Source: Agaribacter marinus
Lineage (GTDB): Bacteria; Pseudomonadota; Gammaproteobacteria; Enterobacterales; Alteromonadaceae
Assembly (NCBI RefSeq): GCF_030160655.1
Contig: NZ_BSOT01000005.1
Span: forward strand, 1,197,546-1,261,545
Reading direction: 5' to 3'
Length of the DNA: 64,000 nucleotides
Of the stretch, positions 8,654-17,071 are shown one piece after another. The position numbers and the translations under genes were made by a program. How positions within the stretch are numbered: the stretch's first letter is position 1; each line of letters begins with the position of its first letter. The notes beneath the pieces are model-generated. The model saw nothing but the letters and a program-made list of their open reading frames with translations, was not told the DNA's origin and made no database searches.

Positions 8654-9610
8654 TTGGCCAACACTGATGCATACAAAGTCGCATATGAGCGCGAGCGTTT
8701 TGCTCGAAAAAACGCGGAGAAACTACTGGATGAAAAATCTCGTAGCTTGTACAACAGCGTTGTAAAGTTGCAAGATACGGTAGCCGCATTAGAAGAGACT
8801 CAAGATCAGCTTGTACAATCCGAGAAAATGGCTTCTATTGGTCAATTAGCGGCTGGCGTCGCACATGAAATCAACAACCCTATTGGTTTTTCCTTAAGTA
8901 ATTTAACCACGTTAACTGAGTATGTGGCGTCATTTATAAAACTCAACGAACTTGTTACTGATAACCTCGCTGAACTCAAAACACATAATTTTGCCCAAGA
9001 ATACGAACTACTGCGAGAGTCAGAAGGCTTTGATTTTATTACTGATGACGTAAAAGAGCTCCTTTCTGAAACTGTACAAGGATTAAACCGGGTTAGTGCC
9101 ATTGTCGCCAACTTGAAGAAGGTCACACACGCGGGCGAACTCAATATGGAGCCTGCTGACATAAACAATATTATCGAAGACTCAATTAAAGTCGTTTGGA
9201 ACGAACTTAAATATAATATGGAAATAGAGAAACAACTCTCTCCTATGCCGCAAGTAACTTGCCATAGCGGTGAAATACATCAAGTGTTCATGAATCTCTT
9301 TTTAAACGCCTCACACGCATGTGGCGATAAAGGCATATTAAGCCTAAAAACGTCGACACTAGAAAAAGAAGGCAAGCAATGGGTAGCCATTACCGTTAGC
9401 GATAACGGCAAGGGCATGCCTGAAGACGTAAGAAAAAAAATATTCGACCCATTTTTTACTACTAAGCCTGTGGGCGTTGGCACAGGCTTAGGTTTGTCAG
9501 TGTCTTTTGGTATCATTGAAAAACATCAAGGCACCATAAAAGTTAAAAGTGAAGAAGGCAAAGGCACCACGTTCATCGTTTGTTTGCCTATAGAAGCTGA
9601 AACAAATTAG
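8654..9610 (+). CDS. hnoK: H-NOX-associated soluble histidine kinase (HnoK-like)
   Basis: A cytoplasmic sensor kinase without membrane segments. A short N-terminal coiled coil (about residues 5-57) leads to the dimerisation helix with the phospho-acceptor His71 in SIGQLAAGVAHEINNP. The ATP-binding domain shows the N box (VFMNLFLNASHA), G1 (DNGKGMP), F box (FFTTK) and G2 (GTGLGLSVSFG). The start is a TTG at 8654 with AGGGG in the tail of the H-NOX gene, so translation is coupled. NO-bound H-NOX inhibits such kinases in Shewanella and Vibrio. No response regulator, HnoB or HnoD gene lies next to it, so its phosphotransfer targets must be encoded elsewhere. Confidence 0.92.
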   Translation: MANTDAYKVAYERERFARKNAEKLLDEKSRSLYNSVVKLQDTVAALEETQDQLVQSEKMASIGQLAAGVAHEINNPIGFSLSNLTTLTEYVASFIKLNELVTDNLAELKTHNFAQEYELLRESEGFDFITDDVKELLSETVQGLNRVSAIVANLKKVTHAGELNMEPADINNIIEDSIKVVWNELKYNMEIEKQLSPMPQVTCHSGEIHQVFMNLFLNASHACGDKGILSLKTSTLEKEGKQWVAITVSDNGKGMPEDVRKKIFDPFFTTKPVGVGTGLGLSVSFGIIEKHQGTIKVKSEEGKGTTFIVCLPIEAETN

Positions 9611-10510
9611 TTATAATGCTACGGTTCTAGCCAAAGTACCTTGCTGATAGTCTTTTAGGGCTTGTTGTATTTCAGCCTCTGTATTCATCACAAATGGACC
9701 ATACTGTGCGACAGGCTCATTCAACGGTAAACCACTCACAAAAATAGCTTTTGCATCACCAGCACTTTGATTATGTAAGACAAGTTCATCACTCATGGCT
9801 AATACCCCTAAATCCCCTGAGTTTAGGCTATGATCTCCGACGTTTAAGACCCCTTCGTAAACGTATACAAATCCCTGATGCTCATGCGAAGTTTTAAACG
9901 CCACGTTAGCATCACCCTTTAGGTGAAAATCTAAAAAATGTGGCGATACTGCATGTGTTTTTATCGGCCCGTTGACGCCATTGTACTCACCGGCAAGCAC
10001 TCTTACTTTACTCGGCTCATGCATAATTTTTGGCGGCTCAAGACTGTTATTATCAACAGAATCAATGAATAGTTCCGGCACCTGCTTGCTCTGGATATCT
10101 TCATACCCAGGCGCCGACATTTTTTCATCAGCGGGCAAGTTTACCCATAGCTGAAACCCTCTGAGTTTCCCCTCAGTTTGTTGTGGCATTTCTTCATGAA
10201 TGATGCCACTACCAGCATTCATCCATTGCAGCCCCCCATCTTCAATCACGCCCTGATTACCCACAGAGTCTTTATGCCCCATTTTGCCCTGTAGCATGTA
10301 AGTCACCGTTTGAAAGCCTCGATGCGGGTGAGGCGGAAATCCGGCTATGTAATCGTCCGCATGATCTGAGCCAAATTCATCTAACATCAAAAACGGGTCT
10401 AAACGGCGCAATTGTCGCTGGCCAATAATGCGTTTCAACTTTACACCAGCACCGTCAGATTGTTCTACGCCCCTAACAACTTGTATTACCTTACTCTGTT
10501 GACGTCTCAT
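9611..10510 (-). CDS. Pirin family protein
   Basis: A bicupin protein of the pirin family, 299 residues. The N-terminal cupin holds the metal-binding set HPHRGFQTVTYML, GHKDS and the His-Glu of IIHEEMP; the C-terminal cupin is also present (HEHQGFVYVYEG). Bacterial pirins such as YhhW show quercetinase activity, but many have no known substrate. Its stop codon directly abuts the stop of the kinase gene, which is convergent. It lies 4 bp downstream of a glutathionyl-hydroquinone reductase gene on the same strand, and the pair is plausibly an operon for handling quinones or flavonoid-like aromatics. Confidence 0.92.
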   Translation of the reverse strand: MRRQQSKVIQVVRGVEQSDGAGVKLKRIIGQRQLRRLDPFLMLDEFGSDHADDYIAGFPPHPHRGFQTVTYMLQGKMGHKDSVGNQGVIEDGGLQWMNAGSGIIHEEMPQQTEGKLRGFQLWVNLPADEKMSAPGYEDIQSKQVPELFIDSVDNNSLEPPKIMHEPSKVRVLAGEYNGVNGPIKTHAVSPHFLDFHLKGDANVAFKTSHEHQGFVYVYEGVLNVGDHSLNSGDLGVLAMSDELVLHNQSAGDAKAIFVSGLPLNEPVAQYGPFVMNTEAEIQQALKDYQQGTLARTVAL

Positions 10511-10514
10511 GGCG

Positions 10515-11471
10515 TTACGCCCCCCTATTGTGTGGCTTATCTAAATCGACTAGTGGTCCTTGAGGGACGACTTGAGTTGGGTTGATAGTGGTATGACTAA
10601 AATAATAGTGCCGCTTAATGTGGTCAAAATTAGTCGTTTCAGCAATACCATCGACCTGATATAACTCTTTCATATATTCAAATATATTTGGATAGTCCTG
10701 AATGCGTCGAATGTTGCACTTAAAGTGGCCAACATAAACCGGATCAAAACGAATGAGAGTTGTGAATATACGCCAATCTGCTTCTGTCAACCTATCACCA
10801 GTTAAATAACGTTGTGTTGACAAAATACCTTCAATTTTATCTAAGGCGTCGAACAATGAAACAACCGCCTCATTGTATGCATCCTGAGTTGTCGCAAAAC
10901 CTGCTCGATAAACACCATTGTTAATGTTCGGATACACAAAATCATTTATTTCATCTATTTGCGCCTGTAAGCTTTCTGGATAGTAATCATCGTGATTACC
11001 AGTTAATTCATTAAATGCTGAATTAAACATCCGAATAATCTCTGCTGACTCATTACTCACAATTGAATTACTTTGCTTATCCCATAATACTGGCACCGTT
11101 ACACGCGTGGTTACATCTGATTTAGCTTTTGTATACACTTGATGCATATAGTTAACGCCAAATAGGTCATCTGCAGTTGCGCCCGGATAATCACCAAACT
11201 CCCATCCGTTACTTAACATGTCAGGACTTACCACTGAAACACTAATATGCGTTTCTAAGTTTTTTAACTTGCGAAAAATAAGCGTGCGATGCGCCCATGG
11301 GCACGCCAACGATACATAAAGATGATAACGTCCAGATTCTGGCGGGTACACCGCCCCTTCTTCGCCGCTGATTGTATTTCTAAACATTGAATCTTGACGA
11401 ACAAATTTGCCATTACTGCTTTTTGTGTCGTACCATTGGTCTTTCCAAGCACCTTCAACTAATAATCCCAT
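10515..11471 (-). CDS. yqjG: Glutathionyl-hydroquinone reductase (Xi-class GST, YqjG-like)
   Basis: A Xi-class glutathione S-transferase that reduces glutathionyl-hydroquinones, releasing hydroquinone. The catalytic cysteine is in SLACPWAHRTLIF (about residue 53), the Xi-class CPWAHR motif. The C-terminal all-helical domain has the family segments YLTGDRLTEADWRIFTTLIRFD and VGHFKCN. At 318 residues it has normal length. It begins with MGLLVEGAWKDQWYDT, as usual for the family, and is cotranscribed with the pirin gene 4 bp downstream. Function is assigned from the family; substrate in this organism is unknown. Confidence 0.93.
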   Translation of the reverse strand: MGLLVEGAWKDQWYDTKSSNGKFVRQDSMFRNTISGEEGAVYPPESGRYHLYVSLACPWAHRTLIFRKLKNLETHISVSVVSPDMLSNGWEFGDYPGATADDLFGVNYMHQVYTKAKSDVTTRVTVPVLWDKQSNSIVSNESAEIIRMFNSAFNELTGNHDDYYPESLQAQIDEINDFVYPNINNGVYRAGFATTQDAYNEAVVSLFDALDKIEGILSTQRYLTGDRLTEADWRIFTTLIRFDPVYVGHFKCNIRRIQDYPNIFEYMKELYQVDGIAETTNFDHIKRHYYFSHTTINPTQVVPQGPLVDLDKPHNRGA

Positions 11472-11579
11472 AAGTATCTCCGCGTTAAATGTTGTTTTAC
11501 TTAAGTTGCGTGCATTTAAACATCTAATTACCCGATAAAAAATGTCAATAAATTGCTTTAACCTTTCGAAAAAATAGAA

Positions 11580-12359
11580 ATGTCATATCAAACTAGATTT
11601 GCAGGTATTGCACGCTTATACGGCGACATAGGTGCAAACCGACTAAAAAACGCTCACGTAGCCGTTATTGGCTTAGGCGGGGTGGGTTCATGGACGGTTG
11701 AGGCACTCGCACGAACAGGCGTGGGTAGCCTTACACTCATTGACTTAGATGACATTGCAGAATCAAATGTCAATCGTCAACTCCATGCCTTAAGTAGTAC
11801 TTTTTCGCAGACAAAAGTCGATGTATTGGCCGAGCGAGTATTACAAATAAACCCAGATTGCATAGTCCACCGAATAGAAGATTTTGTTACAAAAGATAAC
11901 ATCGCTGATTACGTAAATAGTCAGCACAACGTGGTAATTGACGCTATTGATGCTGTGGCAGCAAAAGCCGCACTGATCGCATTTAGCAAACGACAAAAAA
12001 TCAAAATTATTACCGTTGGTGGCGCTGGTGGACAAACTGATCCTTTATTGATTACCAAAGGTGATTTGGCGAAAACCATTCAAGATCCCTTATCCGCAAA
12101 AGTCAGAAGTGAGCTTCGGCGGGTGTATAACTTCAGTAAAAATACCAAACGCCGATTTGGTATAGAATGTATTTATAGTACTGAACAACTAAAGTTCCCG
12201 ACGGCTGACGGCGGCGTGAGTCAACAAAAACAACAAGCCCAAGGCAGCGGAAAAATGGATTGCGCAACAGGCTTTGGTTCATTTGTTGGCGTCACCTCTA
12301 CCTTTGGCATGCTAGCAGCAAGTCGCGCTATCGATTACATTGTGAACCGTGAATCATGA
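11580..12359 (+). CDS. tcdA: tRNA threonylcarbamoyladenosine dehydratase TcdA
   Basis: An E1-like ATP-dependent enzyme that converts t6A37 in tRNA to the cyclic ct6A. The nucleotide-binding motif VIGLGGVGSWTVEAL is at about residues 29-43, with DLDDIAESNVNRQ after it, as in MoeB/ThiF-type enzymes; the C-terminal GFGSFVGVTSTFGM block is characteristic of TcdA (YgdL). It has 259 residues. The ribosome binding site is weak (AT-rich leader with no clear GGAG). There is no csdA/csdE neighbour here, unlike in E. coli. A short run of repeats starts at its 3' end. Confidence 0.95.
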   Translation: MSYQTRFAGIARLYGDIGANRLKNAHVAVIGLGGVGSWTVEALARTGVGSLTLIDLDDIAESNVNRQLHALSSTFSQTKVDVLAERVLQINPDCIVHRIEDFVTKDNIADYVNSQHNVVIDAIDAVAAKAALIAFSKRQKIKIITVGGAGGQTDPLLITKGDLAKTIQDPLSAKVRSELRRVYNFSKNTKRRFGIECIYSTEQLKFPTADGGVSQQKQQAQGSGKMDCATGFGSFVGVTSTFGMLAASRAIDYIVNRES

Positions 12360-12381
12360 GCCGGGAATCATGAATCATGAG
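12351..12381. repeat. Degenerate GAATCATGA repeats at the tcdA 3' end
   Basis: Three copies of GAATCATGA begin at 12351, 12365 and 12372, and a further degenerate unit (GCGAATCGTAAG) follows near 12385. The first copy contains the tcdA stop codon. The run looks like local slippage or duplication with no obvious hairpin. Confidence 0.5.
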
Positions 12382-12432
12382 TCGCGAATCGTAAGTTGTG
12401 AAAACTAATAAACGATGTATCTGAACACATTG

Positions 12433-13077
12433 TCATATTTGCGCCGTCTCTTTAGTAACATATGCCCTGTAATCCAACACTGCCGCAATTATTAACCAAA
12501 TAGAAATGGCAGTGAATAAAACGTATGCGTTCTCAGCCATCGCCATGACATGCTCACTCAACACCGCAGTGCCGATGATTAACAATAAATAGTAGGGCAA
12601 GTTGAGTACCCCTGCCAACCAAACGACCTTTGCATTTTTGTTTGCAGCGCCCTGCGAAAACATAAAAAACGCCAGTGAATTTATATGAATCATAGCAATG
12701 AGTAGATGCTTCAGTTTAGTTTCATTTTGTTCTTTATCTTTGTCACCAACGCGTTTACCCAACTGAAAATTAAAAAATGAACCGAGCGTTGCAGCCGCCA
12801 CCATGGCCAAGGTCAAATAGACAATAGACGATATACTTGGGTTTGCGCCAACCACCAAAATGACAGCAAAGAATTGTCCAGGGAAATAAAAACCAACATA
12901 CAAAATCGATTCCAACAAAATAATCACGAATATGATGATGTAAAAACTTGCGTCTAGCCTATCTTTCAAACCATCTAATAACGCCTGTCCGGGCGGAATG
13001 ATCTCGAGATTCACTAACACGGTGACTATCGTTAGCGCTACCAGTGCGCTAAGCGGCAAAAAAACGTTATATTTCAT
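12433..13077 (-). CDS. Putative DedA/VTT-like membrane protein
   Basis: A 214-residue integral membrane protein with about five hydrophobic helices (near residues 5-25, 45-70, 80-105, 125-145, 150-175 and 180-200). The segment LLESILYVGFYFPGQFFAV resembles the glutamate-then-PG element of DedA/SNARE-associated proteins, and residues 85-110 (AAATLGSFFNFQLGKRVG) resemble the family's G-x-x-x-x-Y/F-x-x-G-x-x-x-G region. The similarity is partial, so a lipid flippase role in the envelope is only a suggestion. It sits alone, convergent with tcdA and divergent from the LysR gene. Confidence 0.5.
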   Translation of the reverse strand: MKYNVFLPLSALVALTIVTVLVNLEIIPPGQALLDGLKDRLDASFYIIIFVIILLESILYVGFYFPGQFFAVILVVGANPSISSIVYLTLAMVAAATLGSFFNFQLGKRVGDKDKEQNETKLKHLLIAMIHINSLAFFMFSQGAANKNAKVVWLAGVLNLPYYLLLIIGTAVLSEHVMAMAENAYVLFTAISIWLIIAAVLDYRAYVTKETAQI

Positions 13078-13215
13078 TAGCGCCTTAGTTTCTTACATAA
13101 GTTGTTAAAATACACTATGCTTTACTTTTAAGATACTTACGTAAAATTAGATTAATCATTAAGTTTTTTTCATACACATTTGCTAAGTGTTAGAAAACAT
13201 TTTAAGGAGGGTATT

Positions 13216-14127
13216 TTGTACAGACCCAAAAGTACCTTAGAACAATGGCGAATATTGCAAGCCGTTATCGATTGTGGTGGTTATGCACAGGCCGCTAGTG
13301 CACTAAATAAATCTCAATCCTCCCTAAATCATGCGGTGTCTAAATTACAAGCTATGCTAGATGTGCAACTGCTTGAGGTCGTTGGTAGAAAAGCAGTATT
13401 AACAGATGCTGGAGAAGTTCTATTAAGGCGTTCAAGAGACCTCACACAAACAGTCGCTTCGCTTGAACAACTTGCCGTCAACATTAATCAAGATTGGGAG
13501 CCCGAAATCACACTTGCGGTAGATTTGGCCTTTCCTCGCGATATATTATACAAGGCACTAGTGCCTTTTTTACCGAACAGCCGAGCTAGCCGTTTGCGTA
13601 TAATCGATACTGTTTTAACTGGCACATCAGACGCCATTGTCGATAAAACTGCCGACCTAGTAATTAGCTTAAACGTCCCTAAAGGATTTTTAGGAGAGCC
13701 ACTTACTAACATTGCATTTGTATTGGTGTGCAGCCCCAAGCACGAACTGGCTAGTACGCCTCATGCTATTTCTCCTGATACACTGTCTCAGCATTTACAG
13801 TTAGTCATTGCCGACACTTCCCCTACCCCCGAAGAAACCCAAGGTTGGTTAAAGTCTGAAAATAGATGGACGCTTAGCCAGTTTGATTCAGCCATCGATT
13901 TACTGCTTCAGAACATTGGGTTTTGCTGGTTACCCGTGCACAAAGTAGAGGATTTACTGACAACTAAACGCTTACAAAGACTCACTATCGAAGGCAGTGA
14001 GTTTAAGCAGTCTTCTTCTTTTTTAGTGGTCACGCAACCTGAATCAAAAGGACCAGGAGTACGTTTGTTAGAAAAACTTATTTTACAACAGCGTCAGATT
14101 GATTTACCGTGCTATGAAAACCTATGA
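13216..14127 (+). CDS. LysR family transcriptional regulator
   Basis: A LysR-type regulator: an N-terminal winged helix (STLEQWRILQAVIDCGGYAQAASALNKSQSSLNHAVSKLQ) followed by a periplasmic-binding-protein-like sensing domain. I place the start at the TTG at 13216-13218 because AAGGAGG sits 6 bases ahead of it; the longer frame from 13180 adds 12 residues without a ribosome binding site. The HTH differs from canonical LysR in having SSLNHAVSKLQ in the recognition helix, as in the group exemplified by proteins acting on DUF/transport operons; target unknown. It is 13 bp upstream of the next gene, so the two are probably cotranscribed. Confidence 0.88.
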   Translation: MYRPKSTLEQWRILQAVIDCGGYAQAASALNKSQSSLNHAVSKLQAMLDVQLLEVVGRKAVLTDAGEVLLRRSRDLTQTVASLEQLAVNINQDWEPEITLAVDLAFPRDILYKALVPFLPNSRASRLRIIDTVLTGTSDAIVDKTADLVISLNVPKGFLGEPLTNIAFVLVCSPKHELASTPHAISPDTLSQHLQLVIADTSPTPEETQGWLKSENRWTLSQFDSAIDLLLQNIGFCWLPVHKVEDLLTTKRLQRLTIEGSEFKQSSSFLVVTQPESKGPGVRLLEKLILQQRQIDLPCYENL

Positions 14128-14140
14128 TTAATAACAACTT

Positions 14141-14548
14141 ATGAATGAAGCTGAACTAGATCAATTGATGAAAGACAGTGCCAAAGACGCTGTTTCAACA
14201 GCAAAAGTCGAATTTGATATCCAGCTCGACTACTCCCCTGAAAGCATCCAAAATGTCGATAGTGCCATTCTTAGTTTCTTAGAAAAATATGCGCATGTTG
14301 CGCTCGAAGATAAAGCAGTATTTACCATCTGCAATATATTTGGCGCATACGTAGGCGAAGTTTACAAATCGATTTCTGACGGGCATTGGATTTATGATGT
14401 AAGTGAATCAGACGCACCATCTATATACATGAAGTTAAATGATTTAACCTTTGCGTTTGCAGGTGTGTGTTTTGAGAAACTTGTTCGAAATCAAGATATT
14501 AGTATTGAAGAATACTTTGTTAATGCGGTAAGCAAATCAAAAGCATAA
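14141..14548 (+). CDS. Conserved-looking hypothetical acidic protein
   Basis: I do not recognise this 135-residue protein. It is acidic, soluble, without signal or membrane segment, and predicted mostly helical (VDSAILSFLEKYAHVALEDKA) with a central aromatic patch (GAYVGEVYKSISDGHWIYDV). It begins 13 bp after the LysR gene on the same strand, which suggests a shared transcript. Codon use matches its neighbours and the frame is uninterrupted, so it is most likely a real gene. Confidence 0.7.
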   Translation: MNEAELDQLMKDSAKDAVSTAKVEFDIQLDYSPESIQNVDSAILSFLEKYAHVALEDKAVFTICNIFGAYVGEVYKSISDGHWIYDVSESDAPSIYMKLNDLTFAFAGVCFEKLVRNQDISIEEYFVNAVSKSKA

Positions 14549-14620
14549 ATCGAATGCACACATTGTGCATCGAGGTGGAAGCATAAGATAAGAGCCAATT
14601 ACTAGGTACTAGGTACACTA

Positions 14621-15100
14621 TCACTCCGTTACATTCGGTGTCGGCCAATCTTTTTTCAAATGCTTGACATGCTTACTTTTTAACAAATACATTATGCCAA
14701 TAAGCGCAAAGGTTAAGGTAGAGGCTCGAGATATTGCAAAGGTGTATTCGAGCTTATTTAGAACATATAACTGTAGCGCTATATCAAGTAATAAGGCAGT
14801 CCCTAACAGATAGCTAATGCCAACAAATATCATTTGCTTGCCTTTTTTCCAAATTGCCTGTCGTCTAGAAAACATTGCCAAAATCAAGAACGCTGGAATG
14901 GCCGGCAATAAAGACAAGTAAAAATCATATTTTTCGGGATAAAACAGCGTCATCATTCTCTCACTATCATCCCGCATAGATAAAGCGACAACAAAAACTA
15001 ACAAACCTCGACATAAGAAAAACAGCAATACATACAAAAATAGTGGTGGCTTTAAGCGCCCAGATTCATCGTAGTGCCCTAGGGGAAATTCTAATTGCAT
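14621..15100 (-). CDS. DUF2919 family inner-membrane protein
   Basis: A 159-residue membrane protein with the opening pattern LGHYDESGRLKPPLFLYVLLFFLCRGLLVF, typical of DUF2919 (YfeZ-like) proteins, and four hydrophobic helices (about residues 18-42, 62-78, 88-112 and 122-142). The C-terminus is short and basic. The function of the family is not known. It is a single gene on the minus strand, convergent with the preceding hypothetical gene. A tandem TACTAGG doublet lies in the gap at 14600-14613. Confidence 0.8.
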   Translation of the reverse strand: MQLEFPLGHYDESGRLKPPLFLYVLLFFLCRGLLVFVVALSMRDDSERMMTLFYPEKYDFYLSLLPAIPAFLILAMFSRRQAIWKKGKQMIFVGISYLLGTALLLDIALQLYVLNKLEYTFAISRASTLTFALIGIMYLLKSKHVKHLKKDWPTPNVTE

Positions 15101-15270
15101 TATTCAATGTTGGCGAACGGGACATCTTTAGGATATGGCGTCATGATTTGATAATTAAAGGGCGACCAAACAAGAAAGTGATTTTCTGATTAACAAGTAT
15201 CACTATTGCTCTTAATGTTGATGCGCCCTGACGTAATTCGATCTATATCTGCTGACGCTACAGCGTCATT

Positions 15271-16161
15271 CTAGTGACGAACCTTAGCCCCTTTCTTTTT
15301 AAACAAAAGGGTCATACGATCACTTTCACCAATGGCATCAATAGCAGCTTTCTTCTCTGAATCTTCCCCAACACCGTGATACGTGGGTTTTAAACGCCAA
15401 ACGATATCTGAAGTTGTCGGCTTGTCTTTTTTATTTGCATTTACTTCGCTAGTCATCATTAATTCAAACCCTGCATCTTCAAACGCTTGAATTACATGTG
15501 ATTGTTTCAGATAACCGCTGCTACCGTCTGCCCAATCATCAGGCGAAGATTCTGGCGCTCGGTGTTGTACGACACCTACTAATCCATCTTCTTTTAATAA
15601 CTGATGAGCAACTTGAAGTGCTTGTGACATAGTGCCCGTTTTATCTTCAAAACGATTTAAATTATGCAACGCTCTTATGAATAATACGCGGTCTAATGTG
15701 CCAAATGCGCTCTTGGGCGCAGATGCAAAGGTAAAACCAGAAGACGCGATATTGTTGTCAGTAAACTCAGCGACTTTTTCTGGAAATTTAGTAGTATTTG
15801 CCACCATTTCTTTAATACGGTCTTCACTAAAGAAACCAAACAACGCCCACATATCATCATTGTAATTAATGCCATGCAATGCCCCGTTTTTTCCTAAATA
15901 TGGTGCAAGTATTCTGGAATACCAACCACCACCTGGCAACGCTTCAGCGACTTTCATTCCAGGTTCAACATGGAAAAAAGACAAGGTTTGCACCGGATGT
16001 CTATCAATATCGCGGGTTCGTTGCTCTGCATTTCTGTCCAGTACAACTTTGGCTAAGGGTTCATTCCCTCCATGTGCAACAGCGGCACTAAGTGGTAGCA
16101 AAAAACAACTCAAGCTAAATACGGTAAGAAGAGACTTCATCAATTTGTTGTGAGCAAGCAT
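15271..16161 (-). CDS. Exported class I SAM-dependent methyltransferase-like protein
   Basis: A methyltransferase-fold protein with a signal peptide (about residues 8-29, ending AAVAHG), so it should act in the periplasm or envelope. The SAM-binding glycine motif region is VEPGMKVAEALPGGGWYSRILAPYLG, with a later acidic segment and a LLKEDGLVGVVQH strand typical of class I enzymes. GGGW in place of the usual GxGxG, and the exported location away from cytosolic SAM, make catalysis uncertain. Homologues with signal peptides are common in marine gammaproteobacteria. It is monocistronic; a hairpin TGACGCT/AGCGTCA lies just past its end (15253-15268). Confidence 0.82.
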   Translation of the reverse strand: MLAHNKLMKSLLTVFSLSCFLLPLSAAVAHGGNEPLAKVVLDRNAEQRTRDIDRHPVQTLSFFHVEPGMKVAEALPGGGWYSRILAPYLGKNGALHGINYNDDMWALFGFFSEDRIKEMVANTTKFPEKVAEFTDNNIASSGFTFASAPKSAFGTLDRVLFIRALHNLNRFEDKTGTMSQALQVAHQLLKEDGLVGVVQHRAPESSPDDWADGSSGYLKQSHVIQAFEDAGFELMMTSEVNANKKDKPTTSDIVWRLKPTYHGVGEDSEKKAAIDAIGESDRMTLLFKKKGAKVRH

Positions 16162-16291
16162 AGTAATTTCCGTTTATTTAGTGATATGGTAAACATTAGC
16201 AAGCAAATTCATCGATTAATATAGCGCGGAAACATTTAGTTACGTATTAATAATCGCAATAAAAGTAACGCAAAGGAAAAGGGATCTCTCC

Positions 16292-17035
16292 TTGTACATC
16301 AACAATTTAACCAGAAAGAATAATTTAAGCGTAACGAGTCAATTAAATATCGGCAAATATATCGCATATTTACTTTTGTTTAGTTGTATGAGTTTCACGG
16401 TATTGGGAAAGGAAAATCAGCTTATTACCGTTGGCTATACTGTATCCTCACATATGTACAAGCAAAGTGGCGAAATTAGAGGCCCACTAGCCGATTTACA
16501 TCAATGTCTGTTTAAAGATTTCAATAATGTGGTGTATATTGAAGTCGCTACCCCCGACAGGTTAGTAATGATGCTAGACGCCAATAGAGTAGACGTTGGT
16601 GTCCTTTTAGACCGCTCGGAAGAGCGCGACAAATATGCGTCTTTCATTGGCGATTATATTGCTTCTAGTGTGATAGAAGTAAGTAAGAAACAACCATCTT
16701 CAAATTTACATGTATTAGGGATTAGGCTTGGCACTAACCTAGATGCATATTTAGCAAAAATGAAAAGTGCAGAAATAGTATACGCGAAAACCCTACCCCA
16801 ACTGATTGAAATGTTTGAAAGGGGTCGCCTAAGCCATTTCATAGAAGCCGCTCCACTAATAAAAGACTACATAAGCGCCAATGCGAATTTAAATGTACGG
16901 GAAATAGGAAAGAGTGCTATAGGCATGTATAGCACACATAGCTTACGGGAAAAATCTAAGCACATAATTGATTTATTGCGAGACAGCGCAAGCTTCTGCA
17001 TCACTCAATTACCAAAGCACCTTAGGCCACAATAA
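16292..17035 (+). CDS. Periplasmic solute-binding-like protein (SBP family 3)
   Basis: A 247-residue protein of the bacterial extracellular solute-binding family 3 fold, lacking any adjacent transporter. A hydrophobic export signal spans about residues 27-44 (IAYLLLFSCMSFTVLG). The mature part begins ITVGYTVSSHMYKQSGEIRGPLADL, then DVGVLLDRSEERDKYASFIG, typical of lobe I, and ends with a C-terminal helix. The start is a TTG at 16292 with a moderately spaced GGGA upstream; a later start is possible but would shorten the signal. Such stand-alone proteins in Alteromonadales may be orphan sensors or scavengers; ligand unknown. Confidence 0.75.
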   Translation: MYINNLTRKNNLSVTSQLNIGKYIAYLLLFSCMSFTVLGKENQLITVGYTVSSHMYKQSGEIRGPLADLHQCLFKDFNNVVYIEVATPDRLVMMLDANRVDVGVLLDRSEERDKYASFIGDYIASSVIEVSKKQPSSNLHVLGIRLGTNLDAYLAKMKSAEIVYAKTLPQLIEMFERGRLSHFIEAAPLIKDYISANANLNVREIGKSAIGMYSTHSLREKSKHIIDLLRDSASFCITQLPKHLRPQ

Positions 17036-17062
17036 GTATGTATTTTTTGAGTCCTAAGGCGC
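17017..17062. other. Inverted repeat between convergent genes
   Basis: GCACCTTAGG (17017-17026) and CCTAAGGCGC (17053-17062) pair over 10 bp with one mismatch across a 26-base loop containing the stop codon of the solute-binding gene and a T6 run. It lies between two convergent genes and could act as a weak bidirectional terminator. Confidence 0.35.
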
Positions 17063-17071
17063 CATACAAAC

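Noticed and set aside
8654-9610. Kinase as a general two-component sensor unrelated to NO
   Set aside because: It is soluble, 3 bp from an H-NOX gene and with coupled translation, so the pairing is the better reading.
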